From contig WELB01000131.1 in assembly GCA_009602725.1 (NCBI GenBank), forward strand, positions 160,792 to 224,791: a stretch of 64,000 bases of DNA, read 5' to 3'. Positions within the stretch are counted from its first letter, which is position 1. Each line of letters begins with the position of its first letter. The notes beneath the pieces were generated by a model, which saw only the letters and a program-made list of their open reading frames with translations, did no database searches and was not told the DNA's origin. The translations under genes were made by a program, and so were the position numbers. Origin of the DNA: Spirogloea muscicola. Taxonomy: Eukaryota > Streptophyta > Zygnematophyceae > Spirogloeales > Spirogloeaceae. This document shows, one piece after another, positions 48,601 through 60,600 of this stretch.

Positions 48601-49744
48601 TACTCGTTCCTTGGTTAGCTCTGCTCTTGCCCTGAGTGTGCTATCTGTGAATGTCATCTCTTGGGGACTTGTGCTCCACGCTCTCACAAGGGGCTGCTAT
48701 TGAATGAGGCTTTGCACCCGCTGTTTGCACCCTCTGTTCGGCAGACGTTCCAGTTGTCAGTGAGCAAGTGACTACTGAGCTGAGCGATGGGTATTGGGGA
48801 GGATTCAATGGTTGTACTGGCAAGGTTCAATTTGAACCCAAAACTGGAGAGCGACAGTCGCACTATGGGGCAGGAGAGAAGCCGATTTTTGACTTCGTGA
48901 ATCTGATTGGGTATGCTTGGGAGGTATGTCATGACTCCTCACCCTGTTGAAGCAGCACAACATCCGCGCAGGATTTTCTATGTCTTCTGGCCTACTTCTG
49001 CATGCATCAGCCGAGCAATTGCTAGTCCCTGGTCCAGCATTCGATGTCCATCTTGAATCCATGTGAGTGCCTGTTGCGATGGCTCCTTGCAGAAAAAGGC
49101 AGAAGTGAAGGAGGATGGAGCTTCGCTGGCTCCCCAGGATCTCCTCCGACCTTGCTGCTCTCCTGCTACAGCTCGGCATATCTATGCGCCATCTGCTCCG
49201 GAGATTGCAGCAGCTCCAGAGTACTTCCAGAATGACACCTCAACTGTGCGTGGGCTTCTTGAACCTGGTTGCACTTGGAAGTTTTCGTGGTCAGCATTGC
49301 TATGATTATTGCCATGTTCCTCTCTGCTGTCTCGTGCTCTGTAATGATGACTTCTGTTGGTCGCAAGGATGATGATGGTGGTGCATGATGCAGCAGAATT
49401 GTCATTTGTCATTTCCTACCCAATAGCTACACGTTGCTGCACTACAGAGCAGGGGTCCTGTAGCAGCTCACTAATTGCTGACTTCGGCACCTCTTTGTGC
49501 ATGCTTTGGCTGCCAGTCCTCTCCCCCTCCTGCAGATAGCAGCTTCACTCCACCACCCCTGCCCCAGCCTGGCAATGCTCCTCCAGTGTCAACATCGTCA
49601 AAAAAGAAGGGCAGCGACGACGCCGGCACCATTGCCGGCATTGTTGTTGCCTTGGTTGTGGCGGCCGCCATTGCTGCAGTGGGGGTTTGGTATTATCGGA
49701 AGAAGAAGCGCGAGCAAGATCCCCAGTTTGTGCGCATGCTCTGA
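45628..49744 (+). CDS. Single-pass membrane receptor with ANF/PBP1-type ligand-binding ectodomain
   Basis: Exon 1 (45628-45782) starts with a signal peptide (MAALRILALVATLCAAAAPS) and enters the first PBP1 strand, DTIKLGFLLPSTTGS. Exon 2 (46091-46208) has AARVAVEVLNSQY and ends in FGKAQDAAL. Exon 3 (46414-46580) has GVAGIVGPACTDSARGASKL and FAATNGALVNHSVYPYFFRT, closest in pattern to natriuretic-peptide, GABA-B and glutamate-receptor ectodomains. Later exons show DWPRVAILYFSGDSYGEG (47.0 kb), IMVLVMNPKDTETLFTYAVK (47.4 kb), FPWWYLGSDGVTAFDL (47.7 kb), YVPYLWDAVRAYFEVFRTLT (48.5 kb) and DGYWGGFNGCTGKVQFEP (48.8 kb). The last exon has a Pro-rich stalk, a transmembrane helix (GTIAGIVVALVVAAAIAAVG) and a basic tail of about 17 residues (YYRKKKREQDP, TGA at 49744). 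No kinase, cyclase or ion-channel domain follows. Ligand and partner are unknown. Not every exon join was fixed. Confidence 0.8.
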
Positions 49745-50780
49745 GACTGAGCAGACCAAGGCAAATTCGGGCGTGTATGCGTGGGGTAGAGATAAGCTAT
49801 TTGTAAAGTCTCTCCTTCCACTCTTGCCCTGAATGCAACTTGCTCATCTGTATAGACCAAAGGCTAGGAGCTCAAAGCAGAAGGATAGATGCTCTTAGTT
49901 GTCACTGGCGGCAATAGGAGGACCTTATGCCATTCCCAAGTACCACCAGATGCTTCCAAGTTCAGCAGGCTGCTTGAGCAAGGGAGCTCCCTCCTATTTT
50001 TGTGATAAGCACAGTGGTTGTGTACTTAGGCCGCTTAGCATTTCCTTTCGCCTCTGGACCGACACAACCTACCAGTGTGGTCATGCTGGTCCCACACAGC
50101 TTCCTTTTAGAGTTGCCACACCATCATGCTATCTGCATTAGGCAGCCACATGAGAAGAATGGCAGTTGTGCTACATGTATCTAGGCTTTCAAGGAGGACC
50201 ACTGATGCTAGGCGCCATGTAAAGGCTGTCATAGTTTGTCCAGCTTGTCACCAATATGGAGATTCTGCCGCGCCTTACTCAAGGATCAGTGTGGTACAAT
50301 GCAGAGAACAAATAAGATGCCTGCAGCTATATGCTTTGCAGGCTTTTGTGCGTACAGTGGCCACGAGTACCTCAAGGCCCAACTTTAGGACCTGCATAGT
50401 GGCTGTCGGCTTCACCTAAAATTTCATAATCCATACGCTTTCATAGATTGTCTAGCTAGTCACCAGCTTGGAAGTATTCTGCAGCGCCTGCTTCACAGAT
50501 CCAAATGGGTGCAATGCAGTAAATCATTGAGATGCCTGCGGCTCTTGTTTTGCAGCCTCTGGATGCACAGTGACCACGCCTAAGTCAAGAGACTTCTTCA
50601 CAAGGCCCAACTTAGGACCTGCAAAAGAATAGTGACTATCAGTATAACCTGGAACTGGTCAAATGCAAACACCAACATCTGGGGCAGTCTCAAACACCTG
50701 AGTATCTTGAGTGGCAAATACGTGCCTGTGTAAGCAGTAATGGAGGTTTGTCGGAGATGGTGCCCAAGAGATATGCTCAA
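49745..50780. other. Convergent intergenic region between the receptor and POT1
   Basis: Apart from the tandem duplication listed separately, I see no coding pattern. The two 3' untranslated regions lie here. Confidence 0.5.
50222..50645. repeat. Diverged tandem duplication, about 210-bp unit
   Basis: The segments 50222-50409 and 50436-50642 share the same order of blocks: tcatagtttgtccag / tcatagattgtctag, gagatgcctgcggctc / aagatgcctgcagcta, cagtggccacg / cagtgaccacg, caaggcccaacttaggacct / caaggcccaactttaggacc, then a tgact/ggctgtc end. Many substitutions and small indels separate them, so the duplication is old. It is non-coding. Confidence 0.75.
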
Positions 50781-53700
50781 TCACACCATGGTTGTGCCAA
50801 AGAGACTGTACAGGCGGGACGTCCGTGGGCAGGCCTTGTCCACATAGTACGACTTGAGGCAGCACTTCATCCAGGGAGGGTCTTTCTTCCCCTTGGCAGT
50901 GCCACTGTCATCTGCCTGGCCCAGGAGCCGCCAGACCTTGCGCCTGAGGGCGTCTGCGGTGGCGCTTGGCTGGTGGAAGTCTGCGGGGGGGTGGCCGTTG
51001 AAGAACTTCACCTGAGGTAATCACAAATATCGCTTAGGTGTAAAAGGTAAGGGACCTGGGTGAGCATGCAAACCCTAACAGCAGCCTGCCTGTGGCGCTG
51101 CCACATCTGCTGCACGAAGACGAAAGACAACCAGTGTATTCACGACAGGCAATGGGGCACTGAAGCACTATCAGCATGGTCTGGCCTTGTGACACGATTC
51201 TCACAGCCACTAAGGCCGCTCAACAATAGCACTGCAGATGAGACCTCGTCATGACATTCCTTGTCAAAGGCATGTGAGTAGCAGTCACTGACCCCATCTT
51301 CTCCCACCAGCCATGCTTGGACACGAGCAGTTGGATCTTCCAGTGTCAGGAGGAGTCTGTAGCAGTACGACTCTCCAACTGCACAAGGTGTCGCACTTGT
51401 CCCATTTTCTGGTCGAGATGATTTCCTCCACAACATACAGAAGTGCTCTACCTGTCTTGGCCACAGGTCCACGAGCCGGACAACGCAGCGGAATTTGTGA
51501 GTGACCTGCACTAGGCCACACAATGTCATATGGTAAATACATTTGACAGACTGTAGGACGGGAAATGAGAAGTGTCTTGCTTGCAGAGGCCATCAGAGTA
51601 GGAGTACAAACCTCAGGATGCGCAAGCACCTCGCGCAGTGGCACGTAACCCACGTTCTCATGGTCCGTTACTGCAAATCACCAGATGATGTGTGACCCCT
51701 TAAGACAAAGACAAGCTCAGATAAGGAAGCATTTCAAAACCAGCAGCTCGACCCTCAGCTCGGGTTTTGACATTACGACCAATGACAACTCACTGGTCAA
51801 AGAAAGGGAGTCTGCCTGTATCCAGGGCGGAATGCTTGTTGGATTCCGCATGTCAGCCTTCTCTTTCCGAGCCTCATATGCTCTTGAGGTCATGCACAAC
51901 AAGTGCTTACAGTCACTCTTAAGTGGTGGCAAGTGCAGACTTGAAAAGAAAGTGCGCATACAGAAAGATGTGGTATGATGCTTAAGAGCGAAGATGGGGC
52001 AGTGATGTATTAGCGATACATACAAGGACAACTCTGCAGCTACCTGGTTATCTCCTGCAACTGGGGTGTATCAGGCCGCAGAGGGTACACCTTGCTCGCC
52101 CTTGCAAAAATTGCTTCATACATGCCCTCGGGAGAGAGCCAGCAGCGCAGATTCCGGAAGCGCACCCAGTCGCCCTCCCGAGGCAATGGTTGAGGCAACT
52201 CTTCCTTGGCCACCGCAAAGACCACAGGCAAGGTGGTGCCAAGAGTAGGAGTCTGCCTGAGAATTTCGTAAGGAAGAGGAGGGAATCGGGAGGGAGGGGC
52301 CGGACCGTCACTGGCGTCCTCCTGCTGCTCCTCCTGCGCCGCGCGTCAGAGATGTAAAGCAGCCATTCAGCTTGCCAGCAAGCAAGCACCAGTTGATGAC
52401 TGAGAAGGCTGCAGGGACTGGCACCACGTGACCAATTGCCTTGCTGAACTCACTGGCCTGCAAGGGAGCTGGTGGCGCATCCGTGCCATCCCAAGCATAC
52501 ATCATCACGGCCCCGTCATACTCTCGCTGGTCGACAAACAAGATCTGCACGAGTGTTTGAGCACTCTTGTCAGCTGAGAAGCTCCTGTGAAAAAGCTCCA
52601 CGAAGAAAATCGTGAGCAAGCTCTGCTGGGGCGGAAGCATGCAAAGCCAAAGCCAGACGGACCTTGCAATAGAGGTCAAAGAAAGTGTCGTGCTTCACTC
52701 CTTTGATACTAGTCAAGTACTGCTTGGGCCCTGGAAAGGCAGGGCGCCCATGAACCAGCTTGTCATGTCTATGACCAAGACGTATACAAAACTCTGTACT
52801 CTCGGAATACTGAAGCACCGGGCATCAGTCACAGCAGGACAATCAACAATTAAATGGCGTCTGGCACTCTGAGGCCACTTGGAAGGCAGAGGCACGCACT
52901 ACTGTTGACGGGGTTGTTCAATGCCCACGCCCTGAGAATGTCCACAGCCTTCGTTTCCAGTGAGCCTCCAGGGGTGTATTCTCTCGAAGACTTGTGGTAT
53001 GGGACCATGGAGCCATCCCGCTGGCCTTCAAAGAGAACAAAGCTGCAGCCAGCCTTGATGTGGGCTTGCGCTTGCGGGGCACCGTTGTGGGTGAGCATCT
53101 GCATCGCTGTATTGCGCGACTGAGTTGTACACAGCACACAGCAGGCCAAGAGTACACTGGGTAGGCCCCGAATGACCCTTTCCTGACTCTGGATCCTCTG
53201 CACGGCATGCTGAAGCAGCTGCCCTGCCTGCGACTGCCTGCAGGAAGCCTAGCGGAGCAGAGGCTCGCCCTCCCATATGTATCACATAGCCTGTTGAACG
53301 CTGCTGGATAAGAACTGCTGGAGCTAAAAGCACCACACGGATAAAAGGGGCCAGGAATGAAGGCTGACATGAATGCGGTGGAAGCGAATGATGTCGCCTG
53401 GAGCCCTGACTGCGGGCAGCTGCTCGAAAGTGGGCGCGAAGCATATGACGCGCAGGCCCGGGTTGCTGCGGCTCATGTCCCTCACCACCAGCGTGCACAT
53501 CTTGTCTGCGTGCAGGAAGCACGCGATCACAAGCGCAGCTTGAGTAAGAGACTGCCCTTGCCTTGAGAGCCAGACACCAGACGTGATGGCGCCAACTATG
53601 AGCCACGCAGTGCATGAGCGGGCTGTATGGGCGAGGCGCCAGCAATGGCGGCACCCCGTAGCGCAAGCCGCTGCTGGCACTCCGCGTCCAGGCAGCTCCC

Positions 53701-54051
53701 ACTCTGTGATCTCAAGACAACCCATCTGCCGCAGCGGCCGCGAGTGGCTAGCTGCGGGACTGGAAGCTGGGCCACGCTCTTGTGACGCGCGCACAGCTGT
53801 GGCACGGAGGCGGCCTCACCGCGGCCGCGCGTGTCCTTGGGCGGCTCGGCGTGCTCGACGACGGCATGGAAGTGCACGCGCTGGTCGACGCACGTCTCGG
53901 CGTCCGCGAGGCTGACGTATGCGTAGTCCTGCGCGCGGGCGGTGAGGGCCGGTGAGCAGCCGCGCGCGGGCGCGGCGCGGGCAGCGGGAGCGCCATGGCG
54001 GCGGCGCCATGGCGGGAGGCTGCTGCTCACGCGGGGGGCCTCAGCCGGCAT
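50781..54051 (-). CDS. POT1: POT1 telomere single-strand-binding protein, probably complete
   Basis: POT1 caps the G-rich telomeric overhang through two N-terminal OB folds; the C-terminal part binds TPP1-type partners. On the minus strand exon 1 (to 53820, donor GTGAGG) has YAYVSLADAETCVDQRVHFH and VVEHAEPPKDT. The next exon continues OB1 with MCTLVVRDMSRSNPGLRVIC, FAPTFEQLPAVRAPGDIIRF and HRIH (53.4-53.5 kb), then FVLFEGQRDGSMVPYH (53.0 kb). OB2 shows KHDTFFDLYCKV (52.7 kb), ILFVDQREYDGAVMMYAWDG (52.5 kb) and WVRFRNLRCWLSPEGMY (52.1 kb). The C-terminal region has GYVPLREVLAHPEVCTP and ends with WMKCCLKSYYVDKACPR before the stop at 50781, as in animal POT1. I chose the ATG at 54051; the one at 54117 would fall in sequence that looks LINE-derived. 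Not all exon limits were fixed. Confidence 0.88.
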
Positions 54052-54104
54052 CGCGGCGCGGGCGGGGCGGGCGCGCGCGCCTCCCGGGCGCCTCTCGGCT
54101 CGCC

Positions 54105-54572
54105 GGGGCCCTTTCACCTCTGATTGTTGTGGGGGGCAGGGAGTTCTTTGGCTGTTTTGCAGTCAAAGACGGGTACACGGCAAGGTGATCCAATGGGAGG
54201 TTTTCTCTTCGCTCTGGCGCATCACCGTGCTTTGCGCAACACGGCGAGCGCTCACCCTGGCGTTCTCCTCCCGAGTTACGCGGATGATACCACGCTCCTC
54301 GGCCCCCCAATGGAGGTGCTGCAAGCTTTCGGCACGCTTCAGCACCAGCTCCAGCTTATTGGGCTTGGGGTCAATCCGGCTAAGTGCTCCGCCTGGTCCC
54401 CTATTGGCATCCCTCTTTCCCTCTTCTCCTCGTTGCCTACATCTTGTCAGACTCCAGAGGGCGGCTTGAGGATTTTGGGAGTGCCACTAGGGGACCCGTC
54501 TTTCTCGGAGGGTGCTGTCCTTGCGCGTCTCCAAGGATACATGCAGGTCCTGCCAGAGCTCCCACGCCTTGG
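54105..54572 (+). mobile_element. LINE reverse-transcriptase fragment
   Basis: The fragment carries RT motif B (GTRQGDPMGGFLFALA) and motif C (PSYADDTTLLGPP), and runs through NPAKCSAWSPIGIP and GLRILGVPLGDPSF. It corresponds to about 59490-59935 of the long LINE and is in one open frame. The left edge lies about 50 bp from the POT1 start codon. The right edge coincides with the N at 54573. Confidence 0.9.
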
Positions 54573-54573
54573 N
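54573..54573. other. N at the junction of LINE and copper-ATPase sequence
   Basis: LINE sequence stops exactly at this N and the other side belongs to the minus-strand ATPase locus. It looks like a one-character contig join or compressed gap, not a simple unread base. Confidence 0.6.
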
Positions 54574-54589
54574 GATCCACTCAAAGCCA

Positions 54590-56700
54590 CTGACACACAT
54601 TGATTGAATCCAGAAAGACCAATGCCAGGAGTGGACCTTGAAGTCCGAGCGAATTGCTGCTGATATTACTGAAAAGGTTGAGTAGAAGTAAGCTGCATTT
54701 GTCCCAAGTGCAATCAAGACATCCATGTTGGCAGTCTTCCGCTTCAATGCATGCCATGCCCCACTGTAAAACCTGCATATAAACCAAACGCACTTCAGAG
54801 TCATGTAATGCCTGTATATCATCACTGCAGTAGGGCCACATCTATTCTGCACATGAATGTGAATCGGCCTCTGGAGTTGGGCTAGGTGATCGCCTCATGC
54901 ATCAACATGCCGGGGATCCATTCAGGGATGCTCCAATGAGAACCTTCTTCCAACTATGAATTGCACAGGTGTTGCCAGGGACCAGCGGAGAAGATCACCT
55001 ATTGTGAAACTGATGCAAAAGCAACAGCCTCCTGTTAGTGTGCGACTTGCTGCAAGCCAATGACTCGCTGTGGGGCATGCACTTAGGAAAGCAAAACAGT
55101 GAGATCATTCCAAACTCACGCTAATCTGCAAAGTAGAATATGGGAAGCATGAAACCTCAAGTACAATTCATTACAGCTATATATTGACGGCGCTCTGTTG
55201 ATACTATGAGCATCTGCATCAATGACCTGCATATTGGGTGCTGGGAAGCTACTGACTGATTGATTAAATTTGTGTCGAGCCCTTGCTTGATGCCTGGTAT
55301 TTCAGGGAGGACCATAGATAGAAGGAAAACGGGCAAAGTGAAGATAGAGCTCAAGACAAACAGGCGCCAGTGTTGCTTGACCTCCTTCTCGCGGTGCTCT
55401 TGATCCAAGCCACTCTGCCTGCACAAAGAGAATAGAAGTACATTCAAGCACACAGCTAATGCTCAAGCAACACTGAATTTGCATCCATACTTGTCACTGG
55501 AGGACTACGGAGCAGGCCAAGACAGTAAGGGACTTTAGCTCCTCCAACTTTGACCTCATGAAGAGAAGCAGACCTGCTATGCAATGTGGCCCTGTACGCG
55601 CCTCCTGGTCCAGCACCTTCTATGCAGTCTACCAGCGTTCGAGGCCCAGTGACATCAGGATCAAACATGACAGTCACTCTCTCCCCAGATGGATTCATGT
55701 CAACAGAGATGACCCCAATCAGGCTCTGTAGAGCCGTCTCCACCAGATTGATAGCTTCCAAAGAGTGCACACCCTCCAGAGTGATGTTGACTTTATTCCT
55801 GTCGCCCATTGTAAGGAGCTCAGCTTCAAAACCAGAGTTCTCCACCACTTTGATAATGTCAGCTGGGCTCACCAACTTGCTGTTATATTCCACAGCAGCT
55901 TCATTGGTGGCAAGTGCCACAGTGGCTTTACTTACGCCTCGTACCCTCTGCAGATCAAGGCTACGTGGACAGCTGAGTGAATGTTGTGCCTGAGGGTAAA
56001 TAGGACACACTGTTCACAACTAGTATTTCCTTCTATGACTCATCCACATATCAAGGTTCGAAAGCATAATTTTGATCTTTCATTGTACCAGTTTGAGCAG
56101 TCATCCAAACGGTAAGCAGGATCCGTATGTGCCTATCAATCCATTGCATACCTTTACAGCCTCTTCCACTGCACCACTACAAGTCGTGCAGGTCATGCCA
56201 GTGATCTGGAGCTTGCAAACGCTTAGGCCTTCATCCTCCTCCAGCAAGCTTGCCTCGAAACCTGCATCTTCAATAGCCTCTAGAATGTCTTCAACCTGCA
56301 TGACTCCTATAGTTGGGTCAACAATCAGCGTGTTTGGAGTTTGCATCCCACATCAGTTGAACCAATATCATGTAGTCTTGCCTCGATGGGTGAACATGGT
56401 GCGAAGGGTGAGCAATGTGGTAAGGCAGTGGGTAGTAGCTCAGGACCTGGACAATGCTTGGATAGAAGGCAATCTTTGCTCTGTTGCTCATCACCGAAAC
56501 AGTCCCCGATGCAACACCATCCATACGCTTCAAAGCCTTCTCAATGGCAGCTGAACAGGCTGTGCACTGCATGCCCGTGATGTGCACCATGACAGTCCTT
56601 GAAAGCTCTTCCCTGTTGGAGTTGCTCCTTCGGGCAGGTGATCTAGACAGTGCGAGCTGCAGTGACACGAATTCCTACAGCCAGAAATACAAGCGGCCAA
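54590..56700 (-). CDS. Copper-transporting P1B-ATPase (RAN1/HMA7-like), N-terminal part only
   Basis: Heavy-metal P1B ATPases such as RAN1 pump Cu(I) into the secretory pathway. On the minus strand the first HMA domain has GMQCTACSAAIEKALKRMDG (56.5 kb) and the second GMTCTTCSGAVEEAVK (56.2 kb). A third HMA-like segment without CxxC follows (VNITLEGVHSLEAINLVE, 55.8 kb), as in RAN1. Next come the first membrane segments: FVLSSIFTLPVFLLSMVLP, followed by PGIKQGL (55.3 kb), ATPVQFIVGRRF (54.95 kb), and TANMDVLIALGTNAAYFYS (54.7 kb). The locus then ends at the N at 54573. The actuator domain, CPC helix, DKTGT phosphorylation site and nucleotide-binding domain are all absent. Either the gene was cut by a rearrangement or LINE insertion, or the assembly is wrong there. 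The start codon is not settled (ATG at 56668, or an upstream exon). Confidence 0.88.
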
Positions 56701-57690
56701 GCTGAGCTCTCAGCTTAGGCAGTCCTGTGAGAATGCGCGACAAATGAACTGCACGTCCAAGAGCCTCCTCCTTTCATAGCATACATAAGGAGTTGACCTT
56801 CTGCTCAACTGAATATAAACAAATTGACGTGTAGCACGGCCCTGGCAGCTTCGACACCCTCTAGTATACTGCCAACGACACGGCGCAAGGGTGGAAGAAC
56901 AATCATTCTTTGCACAATTTCCATAATCAACAGGCCTTATACTGATCGCAGGTCCACGCTGATCAAGTAACCCACACCACCAGCTGAAAGTACTACGCTA
57001 CCCCAGCACGCACCTTGCTCTCGGATGGTGTGCGATGCTCCGCCTGCACGAACTGCAACTGTGAGCTTCGAGTGCTCGCCATGAGGCTGCAGCTAGGCGT
57101 CAGTGTGCGCAAGCCTGACTGTTCTCCCCGACTATTCTTCCAGTCTGGAAACTGCTCAACAGCCCGTGCCAAACCCCTTCCTCTGCGAGCTGATTGTCCT
57201 GCCTTCACAATCGTGGAGCTGTATGAAGCGACAGCATCGCTGTCGAGGCTGTCCGGTCGCTGAACAAAGCCTGCTGCCCTGCTGCACGGCACTCAAGGGC
57301 AGTCCCTGCTCAGCTCCGCAGGAGGCGCTCCGCAGGCCGACGGTCGTGCCGCCGCCACTGTGCGTAGAGGGAGGCCGTCGGGCCAGGGTGAGGGCGCGGC
57401 ATGCGGCACCGCAGGCCCCTGAGTGCGGGCCGGGCGCCGGCGGGCAGCGCTGGCGGCACCAGCTCCGGGGTGGTGCGTCGGCCGGGAGGCTGGCAGGGGG
57501 GGGTAACTGGAGCCTTCCCAGTCGCACGGGCGGCCTTGACTGCCGGTCGTGGGAGCAGGGGCTTTGCCAGCCCCTCGTTTCCCAGCAGACGGCGCAAGCA
57601 GCCTTCCTGGGCTGCTGGCACCACATCGCCTCTCTGCACCACCCCACGCGCCACGGCCCTGTACGCAACGTGGAGGAAGGCTCCCGCTTC
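56701..57690. other. Region between the copper ATPase and the long LINE
   Basis: No gene was recognised. 56.7-57.3 kb is probably the ATPase 5' flank. From 57.3 kb it becomes very GC-rich and carries long, composition-driven open frames on both strands. It may already belong to the LINE 5' region. Confidence 0.4.
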
Positions 57691-60600
57691 CGGGAACCCA
57701 GTCTCTCTGACCTGAGGCTCCTTAGTCCCCGCCGAGTCCCCCCGGGGCGTCCTCGGGCGCCCCGCGCGATGCCGCGCCAGGCCCCGGGCCCCCACCGGGC
57801 GCCTCGCCGGCGGCCGAGCTTCCCCAGCCACCCTCGCCTGGGCAGCAATCCCCCGCGCCCGCGCCAGGGGCATTTGCTCCGCCCGTCGCCTCACGCCCCA
57901 CGACGGCCGCCTCGGGCGACATCGGGCGCCCCGCTCCATGCCGCGCCAGGCCCCGGCCCCCCTCCGACTGCGGCGCAGCCCCTTCTGCCCAGGTTGCAGC
58001 TGCACTCGTCACCCGTCAATCACCTCCTGTCTCGCCTCCCTCAGCAGTACCGCTGTCCGTCGCACCGCAGCCGAGCACGCCCTTGCACCCTGCCACTCAT
58101 GCCGCAGGGTGTATGATATTCTCTAGCGTGCGGCTGTCGCCTCCTCGTCCGAAGCGGGCTTGCCCCAACAAGTCGCCACCCCGGGCCAGGAAGAGTGCAC
58201 GCAGCGAGGGTGGCGTGGCCACTGCCGCCACTTCCCGGGGCGGAGACGGCCCGAGTACGAGCGAGGCGGCCCCTGCTCCTCCAACTGCCCCTCCTATGTC
58301 CACCATCCCGGCACCCACCATTCCGGCGACTACCGCTGCCGCTGCCGTTGTTGCTGCTGTTGCCGCTTCTGCTGCCACTACCGCCCCCTCCCCCAGCTCC
58401 CTCGCCGGCTCAGTGGCGTTGGGCAAGGCTCCTGGACCTAGATGCGGTCATGCTGGAACCCAGTCTGCCCACCTTGCGGCTCATCCCCCACTGGGCACGG
58501 CCACACATCCAGCGAGCCTCGCGGCCCCTACTCACTCGGATGGCTGGGAACAGCTTCGACGAAGCTGCGTGGACTGTCTGGCACCTCCTCCCTCGCCTAG
58601 TCCTGGGACCCCTTCCAAGTGGTCCAAGCCGACGCGCGGTGATGCTAGCCAGGATTCAGCGTTTTGAGGGCGGTGCATGGGAGTAGCTCCTGGAGGAGCA
58701 TCGCGCAGCTGTCCAGGTGTCCCAGGCGAATCGGCCCACCCCAGCCACCTCAGAGGCTTCAGCTGTCCGCCGAGCCATTCGTTTCGGCCGCGCAGGGGAC
58801 CTTTCCCGAGCTGCCCAAGCTCTGGACCCAGCCACCCCAGCACCTCACGACGCAGAGACCCTTGCTGCTCTCCAGACCCTCCACCCCCCTGCCCCAAGCT
58901 CCCTACCCCCCTGGCTCGAGGAGTTTCAGCCCCCGACCATGGTGGACCTCAATCCAGAAGCTCTTCGGACAGCGCTGGTGCAGAGCCGGAAAGCAGCGGC
59001 CGGAGGGCCCTTGGGCATGCTCTTCGAACACCTTCGAGAGCTCTGGCTCGACGACGAGGCGGGTGACTTCAGTCTGCTGCACAAAGTGTGCCAAGCGGTT
59101 GCGCGCGGCCTCCTCCCACCCAAGGCCCGGGCGGCACTCACCAGCAGCACCCTGCTCGCTCTCTCCAAGCCCACCGGGGGCGTCCGACCAATTGCGATGG
59201 GCGAGGTCCTTACCCGACTGGTTTCAAAAAACCCTATTCCAGCAGAACAGAGAGGCGGCGCAGCTCCACTTCTCTCCACACCAGTTTGGTGCAGGGCTGT
59301 CTGCGGGCGCGGAGACAGTGGTTCATGGTCTACGTGTTGCCCTAGACTGCAATCCCGATTGGATGGCTCTATCTGTGGACGTGAAGAATGCCTTTAACAG
59401 TGTTGACAGAGGTGTCATCGCCGAGGAGCTGCGCACGCATTTTCCCTCCCTCATCCCTTTCTCCGGTGTTCCTACGGACCACCCTCCCGACTGCTCTGGG
59501 GAGCGGGCACGTCACAGGTGGTCTTGCAATCCAGCACAGGCGCCCGGCAGGGAGACCCTTTGGGCGGGTTCCTCTTTGCATTGGCACACCTACGTGCGCT
59601 GCGTGATACGGCGAAGGCCCACCCTGCCGTGCTAATCCCAAGCTACGCCGACGACACCACCCTGGTGGGACCCCCAACTGAAGTCACCAGCGCTTACAGC
59701 ACGTTGGAGCGCGAGCTTCACAGCCTCGGCCTCAGCATCCGGCCCGAGAAGTGTTCAGCCTGGTCTCCAGCCGGCATCCCACCCTCCAGCAAGCTGCCGG
59801 CCGGGTGCCAGACCCCACCACTCGGCATGGTGGTGCTTGGAGCCCCGTTGGGGGCTGCTGCGCATGTGGAGCAAGTTGTGGAGTCCACCCTTGAGAACCA
59901 TCTCCGAACCCTCCCGGCCCTCCCCTCCCTACAGGACGCGCAGCTTGCGGTGGCCATCCTCACCCGGTGTGTGGCCCAGCGTCCCACTTACCTGTTGCGG
60001 ACTGTGCCCCCCACCACTGCACTAAACGCCATCTACTCTATCGTGGACTCCAGACTCCAACAGGCTCTTCATGGCCTGGTGGACCATCCCGACCTATCCG
60101 CCACACCGGCGGCCATCCTACAGTGTACCCTTACCACCAGTAAAGGCGGCCTTGGGTGCCGTCTATTGGCTCGCCTGTCCCAAGCAGCTCACCTGGGTTG
60201 CTGGGCCCAAGTGGCCTCCACCATCTCCAGTCGCTTCACCCTGAGGGGCCAGGCTGTTTAAGCACCACCCATAGCGGGTGTTGCCACAGGGAACCTGCCC
60301 TTCCAGCTTTCTCTAACCGCAGCACTACGTGACCTCTCGCGCTGCTTACCAACGCTTGCAGAGGGTCATGCAATTTTGCGGCATGGGCACGCTGTTCTGA
60401 CAGGAAAGCGCAGGGCCTTTACTCTCACGCTGCGGACGTGCAGGCCGCCTCTGAATTGCAGGGACTGCTCAAGGACGATGGACGTGGCCTCACCCGGCTC
60501 CTCTCCATCAGCTCCCCAGGCGCATCGGAGTGGTCAAATGCTCTGCCGATATACGAGTCCCTCCGGATCTCAGACAACCTGTTTCGTGCCGCGCTCCATC

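Noticed and set aside
48640-48703. Frame ending LHALTRGCY, reminiscent of the LINE end LTRGY
   Set aside because: It is the read-through of a receptor exon into its intron, and the surrounding bases do not match the LINE 3' end.
57103-58116. A 337-residue plus-strand open frame
   Set aside because: It is Pro/Arg/Ala-rich, has equally long shadows on the opposite strand and lacks any motif. GC-rich composition explains it; part may be LINE 5' sequence.
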